Below, piece after piece: positions 1 to 7,300 of a stretch of DNA of 21,120 bases. Numbering within the stretch: the stretch's first letter is position 1; each line of letters begins with the position of its first letter. Origin of the DNA: JBBRLA01 sp038231615 (GTDB lineage Bacteria > Myxococcota_A > Polyangia > Palsa-1104 > JAEUJZ01). The stretch is taken from contig JBBRLA010000056.1 in NCBI GenBank assembly GCA_038231615.1, positions 1 through 21,120 of the forward strand, in the 5' to 3' direction. The position numbers were made by a program, and so were the translations under genes. The notes beneath the pieces are model-generated. The model saw nothing but the letters and a program-made list of their open reading frames with translations. It had not been told where the DNA came from and searched no databases.

Positions 1-1377
1 CGCTACCGCAACCAGCCCTGGGCCGCGCGCATCGGCCTGGATAATCTCACGGACGACGAATGGCAGTCCCACCTGGGCGCCCTGCGTCCGCTGCCAGACA
101 ACCTGTCAGAGGCGCTCGCCCTGCGCTACCACGGCCACCAGTTCCGTCATTACAATGCCGGCCTGGGCGACGGCCGAGGTTTCCTTCACGCCCAGCTCCG
201 CGACCCGGTGGACGGCCGCCTCCTCGATCTGGGCACCAAGGGCAGCGGACGCACCCCCTGGTCGCGCACCGCCGATGGGCGCCTGACCTTGAAAGGCGGC
301 GTGCGCGAGGCTCTATGCACCGAGATGCTGGAGGCCCTGGGGGTTTATACCAGCAAGACCCTCTCGATCATCGAGACCGGCGAAGAGCTGATGCGCCACG
401 ATGAGCCCTCGCCTACCCGGGCGTGCGTGCTGGTCCGCCTGTCTCACGGCCACCTGCGGTTCGGCAGCTTCCAGCGCTTGTTCCACCTGCACGAACCCGA
501 GCCCCTTGCGCGCCTGTGCGTTTTCGCCATCGAATGCCACTTCCCCGAACTCGCGAAGATGGCGCCGGGGCCCGAGCGGATCGAGTCGCTCTTCCGCGCC
601 GTGTGCCGCCGTACCGCGGTGCTCTGGGCCAGCTACTTCGCCGCCGGGTTTGTGCATGGCGTGCTCAATACCGACAACATGAACATCACGGGCGAGAGCT
701 TCGACTACGGCCCGTACCGATTCTTGCCGCGCTACGATCCCGCCTTCGTCGCGGCCTATTTCGACGAGACCGGCCTCTATGCCTTCGGTCGGCAGCAGGA
801 GGCCATGCTGTGGAACCTGCAGCGCCTGGCCGAGGCCCTTTCGCCCCTGTGCCCACCCGAACGCCTGAACCTGTGCCTCTCTGACTTTTTGCCCCTGTCC
901 TTCCGCCTTTGCCATCAGCATTTCCTTCGTCGCCTGGGCGTAAAACCGCGTGATCCGGTGCAGGATTCGGTGCTCTGCGCCCATTGCCTGTGCTTTCTCG
1001 ACGAATCCAAGATGAGCTACGATCGATTCTTCTTCGACTGGTACGGGGGCCTGATCAGCCAGGACCGGGCCCTCCGCGGCCCGGCGGCGGTCCACTATCG
1101 GGGCGATCGCTTCGCCGCCCTGCGATCGCAACTGCAAACGTATTCCGCGGCCCATCCCGATCGCCTGGCCGATCCCTACTTCCAGGGCTTGCCCTGCACC
1201 CTGGTCATCGACGAGATCGAATCCCTTTGGCAAGCCATCTCCGAGCGGGATGACTGGTCCGCCTTCGAGGGGAAGGTCGACGCCATCCGCGCGATGGGCC
1301 GGGCCACCGGCCACGCCGCCGCCGACCCCGAGACCGCCCCGTCACCGGAACCCTTTCGTTCAATTCACGACAGATAA
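1..1377 (+). CDS. selO: Protein adenylyltransferase SelO (YdiU/UPF0061 family), 5' end outside window
   Basis: SelO is a pseudokinase-fold enzyme that transfers AMP from ATP to Ser/Thr/Tyr of target proteins, in bacteria linked to redox stress. The frame is open from base 1, so the start lies upstream; 458 residues are visible. Family motifs seen are YHGHQF...LGDGRG (about residues 47-63), the nucleotide-binding KGSGRTPWSR (80-89) and the catalytic/metal block NTDNM...DYGP. Asp225, Asn226 and Asp235 of that block match in spacing the base and Mg ligands known for Pseudomonas SelO. The tail is unusual: the C-terminal helical region of E. coli SelO (NPALVLRN-type) and its terminal Cys motif are not recognisable, and the protein ends in a different segment of about 60 residues. 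The gene converges on the sigma factor with only 8 bp between stop codons. The family call is firm; the target and physiological role are not visible. Confidence 0.93.
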   Translation, partial: RYRNQPWAARIGLDNLTDDEWQSHLGALRPLPDNLSEALALRYHGHQFRHYNAGLGDGRGFLHAQLRDPVDGRLLDLGTKGSGRTPWSRTADGRLTLKGGVREALCTEMLEALGVYTSKTLSIIETGEELMRHDEPSPTRACVLVRLSHGHLRFGSFQRLFHLHEPEPLARLCVFAIECHFPELAKMAPGPERIESLFRAVCRRTAVLWASYFAAGFVHGVLNTDNMNITGESFDYGPYRFLPRYDPAFVAAYFDETGLYAFGRQQEAMLWNLQRLAEALSPLCPPERLNLCLSDFLPLSFRLCHQHFLRRLGVKPRDPVQDSVLCAHCLCFLDESKMSYDRFFFDWYGGLISQDRALRGPAAVHYRGDRFAALRSQLQTYSAAHPDRLADPYFQGLPCTLVIDEIESLWQAISERDDWSAFEGKVDAIRAMGRATGHAAADPETAPSPEPFRSIHDR

Positions 1378-1385
1378 ACCGGCGC

Positions 1386-2930
1386 TCAGGCCATGTCCAG
1401 GCGTTCCATCTCCGCCCGCAGTTTGGCCAGGGCCTGCCCCTCGATCTGGCGGATGCGCTCCCGGGACAGGTCATACTTGTCGCCGATCTCGCGCAGCGTG
1501 AACGAGCGGTCCTCCTCGAAGCCGAAGCGCCAGCGCAGGATGGAAAGCTCGATTGGCCGGAGCACGGCTTGCATCATCTGCACGACGGTCTGGTTCATCT
1601 CGATGTCGCCCAGCACCTCCGCTGCGGAGGGCTGATCGCTGCCTGGGTCCTGGAAAATCTCCAGCAGGTCCCGGTCGTCCTCGCCGGCCAGCGGCCGATC
1701 CAGGGAAACCGAGCGGTCCCTGGCGTAGATCCGCACCTTCTCGATCTTTTCGACCGAGATCTTGGTCTCCAGCGAGATTTCCTCATCGCTTGGCTGGTGC
1801 CCGAGCTGGCCGTCAAGGACGTGCTCTGCCTTGGCGATGCGCGAGCGGGCGTCGATGAGGTGCACCGGCAACCGCACTGCCCGGCCCTTGTCCGCCAGCG
1901 CCCGGTTGATCGAGTGGCGGATCCACCAGCAGGCGTAGGTCGAGAACTTGACCCCACGTCGGTGATCGTAGCGCAGAAGGCCCTTCATCAGCCCGATGTT
2001 GCCCTCCTGGATGAGGTCCGAGAAGGACAGGAGGTCCCGCCGGTAGCGCCGGGCAATCGCCACCACCAGCCGCAGGTTGGCCTGGATGAAGGCGTTGCGC
2101 GCGGCGGCCGCCGCCTGGTTCAGGCCGTCCACTCGATGCAGGTACGCGGCGAAGGCCGATCCGCTGGCCTTGAAGGGCGCGTCCCCTCCCGCCTCGGCGC
2201 CGTGGAGATACTCAATTGCCAGATCGGCGTGGCGGCGATCCGCATCAAGGGTACGTAGGCGCTCGGCTGCCTGTCGCAGGATGCGCTGCTGCTTGGCCTT
2301 CTGTGCCGGGCCGAACAGGGGGCCGGCCAGACGGCGCAGCGCCCGGAGGTCCGCCTGTAGAGACGAGGGCGACGTCTCGGTGCCCTGGGGCGGCGGCGTT
2401 GAGGCGATCAGGTCGAGGACCGTGCCCACCGCGGGCCCGTGAGACAGGATGCACGCCCAGAGCTGGATCTCCAGTTCTTCGATCCCCTTCACCGCCCGCA
2501 GCTCCTCGGCCGGCTTCAGGATGCCGTAGTGAGACAGGTCGCGGAAGTAGGTCGTCAGGGTGGTCGCGGTTTCCAGCGAGCCGGAGTCGCGAGCCGTCGG
2601 CGTCACCTCGTCCGGCGGGCCGGCGGGCAGATCAAGTTCCACCGGCGAGTCATTCTCGAGCAGATCGGGTACGCCCTCCCAGGCCGTGGCCGGGTTCGCC
2701 ACCTCGAGGATGAATGGCGCTCCGCTTCGCTGCACGCCATCGGAGAACGGCGCTCCGTTTCGCTGCGGCGTGCCATCGGAGGACGGCGCTCCGCTTCGCT
2801 GCGCGCTATCAACCGCGACCTGCCGCAACGGCCTGCGGGCCCGGGCCTTGGTTTCCTTTACACCGTGGGCCTTGGGGTGGCCGACACCGTGGGAATTCTG
2901 GATTCGCTTGGCTGCTAGGTTCGTTTGCAT
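1386..2930 (-). CDS. RNA polymerase sigma-70 family factor (group 1/2-like)
   Basis: This 514-residue sigma factor directs RNA polymerase to promoters. Region 1.2 is near residues 124-160 (LTTYFRDLSHYGIL). Region 2 is 279-350, with NAFIQANLRLVVAIARRY, the core-binding DLIQEGNIGLMKGLLRYD and the -10-recognition part FSTYACWWIRHSINRA. Region 3 is about 353-430, and region 4 (445-514) carries the -35 helix-turn-helix FTLREIGDKYDLSRERIRQIE. Between regions 1.2 and 2 is a poorly conserved spacer (about 165-270). The first 120 residues resemble no sigma domain, lack a clear region 1.1, and include an Arg/Ser/Gly/Ala/Pro repeat encoded by tandem DNA repeats. The start is uncertain because there is no convincing Shine-Dalgarno before the ATG; a downstream start would lose only the low-complexity part. 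The intact WWIRHSI and region 4 argue against an ECF sigma. It could be an alternative stress or developmental sigma rather than the housekeeping one; the sequence does not decide. Confidence 0.92.
   Translation of the reverse strand: MQTNLAAKRIQNSHGVGHPKAHGVKETKARARRPLRQVAVDSAQRSGAPSSDGTPQRNGAPFSDGVQRSGAPFILEVANPATAWEGVPDLLENDSPVELDLPAGPPDEVTPTARDSGSLETATTLTTYFRDLSHYGILKPAEELRAVKGIEELEIQLWACILSHGPAVGTVLDLIASTPPPQGTETSPSSLQADLRALRRLAGPLFGPAQKAKQQRILRQAAERLRTLDADRRHADLAIEYLHGAEAGGDAPFKASGSAFAAYLHRVDGLNQAAAAARNAFIQANLRLVVAIARRYRRDLLSFSDLIQEGNIGLMKGLLRYDHRRGVKFSTYACWWIRHSINRALADKGRAVRLPVHLIDARSRIAKAEHVLDGQLGHQPSDEEISLETKISVEKIEKVRIYARDRSVSLDRPLAGEDDRDLLEIFQDPGSDQPSAAEVLGDIEMNQTVVQMMQAVLRPIELSILRWRFGFEEDRSFTLREIGDKYDLSRERIRQIEGQALAKLRAEMERLDMA
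2716..2807. repeat. Short tandem repeats inside the sigma-factor N-terminus
   Basis: Three copies of a unit beginning GGCGCTCCGCTTCGCTGC (plus strand) start at 2716, 2749 and 2785, spaced 33 and 36 bp; the last copy is partial. All spacings are multiples of three. On the minus strand they encode a QRxGAPxSDG-type peptide repeat at about residues 44-73 of the sigma factor. The repeat keeps the reading frame and lies outside every conserved sigma region. Confidence 0.85.
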
Positions 2931-3180
2931 GGGTCACTCGGCTCTCAGCGAGGCACGCAAGTCCCCCCGACCTCGTGCTCGTCTTGGAGCATTCGATGTC
3001 ACAGCCTCGGTTCCTGCTCCACCCGGCACCTGTACCGATGGCCAGTTTACAACTTATGAACGATTCTTTCTTTGTCAACTCAAGTTGTTTAACTGAGATG
3101 CGCCCTTACGGCTGAGCATCACGAACATTTTGGTTGGACCAATATGGGGGCCGGCGGTTGCCCGGAGAAAGGCAGGATTT
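2931..3180 (-). promoter_or_regulatory. Upstream region of the sigma-factor gene, with candidate promoter elements
   Basis: This gene-free stretch lies between the TetR terminator hairpin and the sigma start. It is more AT-rich than its surroundings around 3044-3100. On the minus strand a perfect -35-like TTGACA lies at 3078-3073, but no good -10 follows at 16-18 bp; CATAAG comes at 14 bp. An imperfect inverted repeat, CTCA-A-GTT / AACTGAG, spans 3079-3097 next to the -35 and could be a control site. TTGGT-tgg-ACCAA at 3130-3142 is another small palindrome. A start site here would give a leader of over 100 nt. The promoter call is tentative. Confidence 0.3.
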
Positions 3181-3220
3181 GAAAATCTTCCAGGCCACCA
3201 GGCAGGGTTTCGCCTGGAAG
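3181..3220 (-). terminator. Probable intrinsic terminator after the TetR gene
   Basis: CTTCCAGGC at 3187-3195 and GCCTGGAAG at 3212-3220 form a perfect 9-bp stem with a 16-nt loop. Read on the minus strand, it begins 6 nt after the TetR stop codon and is followed by ATTTTC. The U-tract is short (four U), so termination may be partial. Its position directly behind the stop supports the call and would separate tetR from the sigma gene. Confidence 0.55.
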
Positions 3221-3226
3221 CTGATT

Positions 3227-4072
3227 TTAGGCGCGACTCTTGCGCGGACGCACGGCAGGGGCTTGGGGGGGCGGTACATCCCGCAGCAGCGCCTCCAGCG
3301 TAAGCGCCATCACCCGTCGGGCGGCAGGCACCGTCAGCTTCTGCTGGGACCGCAGGGTGTCCCAGAAGGCCCAGCTCGCCGCCGAGATCAGCGCCGCCCC
3401 CAGGGTCCGCCGCTCGGCCAGGGGCAGGGACGCCAGATCGGGGGCGAAGCACTGCGTCACCTGGGCCCGCTGCATCTTGCGCAGCACCGAGAGCATGTTT
3501 GCGATGAGCGCCGAAGTGCTCTCCTGCATGATAGCGGCCTGTTCGATGGGCGTGATGATCTCGAAGAGATGCGCCCGCTGATCCACCAGCAGGTTCATCC
3601 GCTGCTCCCGGGTCAGCTCGTCGGAGATCGGGGCCGTGCTCTCGATGGCCCGGTAGCTCTGCCGCTGCATCAGGTCGCGCAGGATCGACTGCATGTCCGA
3701 GAAGTGGTGGAACACCAGGCGCAGCGAGACCCCGGCCCGATCGGCGATGCGCGGGGCGGAGGGGTTCAGGTTACCCTCCTGCAAAAGGGACCACAGCGCC
3801 CGCAGGATGGCGTCCCGGGCGCGGGCGGAGCGGGCCCGGCGGCCATCGATCTTTACCTCGGGCTGGCCCTCGGTGACGGTCGCGGATTCGTAGGGCTCCA
3901 TAAGGGCGATCTTCGGACGGGCCCGGTCTTTCTCCTTCCCCTGGGCCTTGCCCTGGATGCGAGACTTTCCCTTGACCTTGGTCGACGGTCGAGTCCCGGA
4001 TTTGCCTTGCGGTTTGGCCGGGGCCCTGGAGGATTCCTGTTGTGCGGACAGAATTCGTGCGGAAGGCGGCAT
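3227..4072 (-). CDS. TetR/AcrR-family transcriptional regulator
   Basis: A DNA-binding repressor-type protein of 281 residues. The TetR_N helix-turn-helix lies near residues 78-140 (ARDAILRALWSLLQEG...PRIADRAGVSLRLVFHHFSDMQSILRDL), with the typical helix-turn-helix followed by YYHF-like FHHF. The remaining 140 residues form an all-helical ligand/dimer domain with no recognisable ligand class. The first 57 residues are an unusual Lys/Arg/Gly/Gln-rich, probably disordered tail. An alternative start at Met58 (3901) would remove it, but neither start has a clear Shine-Dalgarno. The upstream start is kept because a -10-like TAGAAT inside the 4101-4119 palindrome lies about 40 bp before it. The gene is divergent from the traA-traB-like gene, so control of that gene and of itself is the natural inference; the ligand is unknown. 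Confidence 0.88.
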   Translation of the reverse strand: MPPSARILSAQQESSRAPAKPQGKSGTRPSTKVKGKSRIQGKAQGKEKDRARPKIALMEPYESATVTEGQPEVKIDGRRARSARARDAILRALWSLLQEGNLNPSAPRIADRAGVSLRLVFHHFSDMQSILRDLMQRQSYRAIESTAPISDELTREQRMNLLVDQRAHLFEIITPIEQAAIMQESTSALIANMLSVLRKMQRAQVTQCFAPDLASLPLAERRTLGAALISAASWAFWDTLRSQQKLTVPAARRVMALTLEALLRDVPPPQAPAVRPRKSRA

Positions 4073-4100
4073 GGGCGGCAGTGTAAACGACCGCTGACGA

Positions 4101-4119
4101 TAGAATCACCTATATTCTA
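4101..4119. promoter_or_regulatory. Candidate TetR-type operator (19-bp inverted repeat)
   Basis: TAGAAT (4101-4106) and ATTCTA (4114-4119) are perfect inverted arms separated by 7 bp. The site lies in the only region between the divergent tetR and traA-traB-like genes. Its arms overlap -10-like hexamers on both strands: TATATT at 4111-4116 on plus and TAGAAT at 4119-4114 on minus. Size, symmetry and position fit a TetR-family operator giving autoregulation. A second, imperfect repeat (CGAGCGCT / AGTGCTCG, 4124-4144) sits directly beside it. Binding is inferred. Confidence 0.5.
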
Positions 4120-4187
4120 CATTCGAGCGCTGCTGAAGTGCTCGAAAGCCTTCTGATCGCCCCTTCCTGCTTCCTTTGGAGGCCGTG

Positions 4188-4216
4188 TTGTGCCTGCAAG
4201 CGGCTGGAGATAAGAT
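4188..4216 (+). promoter_or_regulatory. Candidate promoter for the traA-traB-like gene
   Basis: TTGTGC (4188-4193) and TAAGAT (4211-4216) are separated by 17 bp, matching the sigma-70 consensus at 3 and 4 of 6 positions. This would give a leader of roughly 105 nt before the ATG at 4326. The match is weak, and a promoter within the palindrome at 4101-4119 is an alternative. The rest of the 4120-4325 interval holds the translation signal but nothing else recognised. Confidence 0.25.
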
Positions 4217-4325
4217 GTCCCTGATCGGCAGGTTGGGCCCGTTTTATGAGCCATCGAGCCGTCCTCATCTACAAACCTGGCAGGGCCGGGACTCACATCG
4301 TCACATGACAACTTGGAGGTTCCAG

Positions 4326-7300
4326 ATGGACTCCGGCGCTTGCAGCGACCGCGAAGCAGGGATGGGGACCAGAACACCGCGCCGGGACACCTCCGGCCTC
4401 TGCTTCCCCGCTTTTTTGATGCTCACCCTCGCTTCGATATCATCATCATTCACCCTTTTCGCACCCATGGCAAAGGCCGATCCGGTGCAGATCCTGGCAA
4501 ACCAGGCAGTCAGCTCGATCCGCCGTGACATGGGCCACGGCATCTGCGCCACCGTGGTGCACGTCAAAGACCCGCAGATCGGCACTCCTTTTAGCAATGC
4601 CGATGACGCCATTGGCGTGCTCAACCAGTCCATAGGACAGGGCGCGGTGGACGGCAAGGTCAGCCGGGTGTTTCGCACTGCCAACTTCCGCAACTCCGAC
4701 GTGGACGCACTGGGCGACTTCCCGATGGGGGACTTTTTCCCGTTCAGCAACGATCCGGCGGCGATGCCCCGGGGCAACAACCGCAACTTCGCCGCCCGCG
4801 TGCGCGGCTACGTCAACGTCACCCCCGCCGGCACCTACACCAATGCGGTCCATGCCGACGACGGCGCCCGCCTGCGCATCGGCGGCAGCCTGATCACCGA
4901 CAACGATGAGCGCATGTTCGCGCGAGAACTGCGACAGGTGAACTACGCCGCCCCCGGCCTTTATCCCGTCGAGCTGGTGTACTATCAGAACGGCAGCTTC
5001 GCGGTGGTCGAACTCTCAGTAGCGGGTTCCGCCGAGACGGAGGGCCATCCGGACAACCTGGACACCACCCGGTTTCACCTTTTGCCGACCGCCCAACTCT
5101 TTACCGCCCGGGTCGGCGACAGCCAGAGCTGCACCGAGTGCAGCGACGATGCCCCCTGCGGTCCCGGGGCGTATTGCGCCAAGGACTGGCCCGGCCCGGC
5201 GCCCAACGGCCTGTGCCAGCCCTGTGCCACCGCCAACCGCTGTGGCGATACCTGTATGCAGTGCCCCGGCGACAAGCCGATCTGCCAGCCGAACGGCTGC
5301 GTCCAGTGCCTGTCCGATGGCGACTGCCCCGGCGGGCAGAACTGCGACCTGAAGGACAACATCTGCAAGAACGGCAAGCCATGCAACAGCAACGCCGACT
5401 GCACATCGGGGCAGGTGTGCGATTCCGATCAGGGCATCTGCCTCGCCCCGCCCACGCCCTGCACCAACGATATGGACTGCGGGAGCCAGCAGATGTGCGA
5501 CCTCACAAAGAAGCTCTGCGTCACTGCTCCCGAGCCTTGCAGCAGCGACATGCAGTGCGCGGCATCCAAGATCTGCGACCCAGGCACCAGCATGTGCAAG
5601 GCCCGGCCGCGTCCCCGCTACATCGGCGGGTGCAGCGCCTCGGCACCGGCATCGGGCCCGGCGGGCCTGTGGGCCCTGGGCCTGCTGCTGGGTCTGGTGT
5701 GGCTAAAACGGACGTCGCGTCGCTCCCTTGCGGCGCAGGTGAGCGGGTCCCGACGCCGAAGGGCGGTCTGGCTGTTTCTGCCGGGTTTTTTTTTCCTGAT
5801 CCCGGGTAGTGCCCACGCCCAGCTGATTTCCGCCAATACCCAGACCTTCCACCCCGCCATCGGCCCCGAGAACATCATCACGGTCGAGGGCACCCGCACC
5901 CCGCGGCCCTGGCGCCCGCTCTTTGCGGGCCTGCTCGAGTTCTCCTACCGTCCGCTGCGCCTCATCGATCCGATCAGCCACGACACCCTGGCCGACACCG
6001 TCAGCAGCAGCACCACCCTGCACCTGATGGCCGGGATCGGCCTTTCACGCTACGTCTCGGTGGCGGCGGATCTGCCGGTGGTGCTGTACCAGGGATTCGA
6101 CCAGCGCACTCCGGTCACCGACGTGCCCCAGGCCCCCGGGCCGGCGGGGGTCGGGGACCTGCGCCTGGTGGGCAAATGGCGCCTCATCAACAACGAGGAC
6201 GGCGGCTTCGGCTTGGCCTTCGTCCCCCAGATCACCTTCCCCACCGGCAGCGGCACCAACCTCCGCGGCGCTGACGCCTACGGCATCGAGCCGCGGGTGG
6301 CGGCGGACTGGCGCACCCATGACGGGCTGATCGTGGCCCTGAACCTGGGCTTCCTGGGCCGCACCAGCGACCAGACCGTCCGCGACATGAAGGTCGGCAG
6401 CCAGATTACCTATGGGCTGGGTGCGTATGTACCCATCGCCTCGGGCTTCGGCGTGGCCGGCGAACTCAATGGCACCACCAGCGTCTCCAGGGTGGTCAAT
6501 GGATCGCTCTACAGCCCCCTGGAGGGGGACCTGGCCGGGCGCTGGGTCAGCCGCTCGGGGATCAACGTCAACCTGGGCGTGGGTACCGGGTTCACTTCGG
6601 CGGTGGGTTCGCCCGAGGTGCGGCTCTTCGCCAGCATCGGCTTCCTGCCCTTCGGCCAGAGCCGGCGCCCGCCGCGGTCCATCTCGACCAGCGGGCCGAT
6701 GGTCCACAACGAGGTCTACAAGACCGGCAGCGGCACCGGCCTGGTCACCTCGAACCCGCCGGGCATTCGCTGCGGTGAGTTATGTGACGCTCGCTTCCGC
6801 TACGGCATCGAGGTGGCCCTTTCGGCGGTGCCGGACGAGCACTCGATCTTCGTCGGCTGGTCGGGCCCGTGCAGCGGCACCGATGCCTGCGTCATCCGCA
6901 CCCATGAGGACCTGCGGGTCACCGCGGAGTTTGCTCACAAGAGCGAGCCGCGGGGCACGCTGACCGTGGACAAGATGGGCACTGGCACCGGCATCATCGC
7001 CGGACAGCCGAGCGGCGTGCTCTGCGGCCTGCACTGCAGCGCCAGCTACCGTCTCAACGAGGTGGTGCACCTGACGGCGACGCCGGACAAGGGCTCGCGC
7101 TTCATTGGCTGGACCGGTCCATGCAGCGGCGTCGGCGCGTGCGAGGTGTCGGTGGGCGGCGACGCGGTGGTCGGCGCCAAGTTCAACAAGATCGAGGTGG
7201 AGATCGGAGTGAAGAAGATCGACCTCAAGGGCAAGAACGTGTTCTTCGAGACCGCCAAGGCGATCATCGATTCGAACTCGAACTACCTGCTGGACGACAT

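Noticed and set aside
3134..4156. Plus-strand open frame of 340 codons
   Set aside because: Antisense to the TetR gene and across both intergenic regions; no coding signs.
4176..4325. Upstream ATG (4176) as start of the traA-traB-like protein
   Set aside because: Would put 50 non-signal-like residues before the signal peptide; the ATG at 4326 has GGAGG at ideal spacing.
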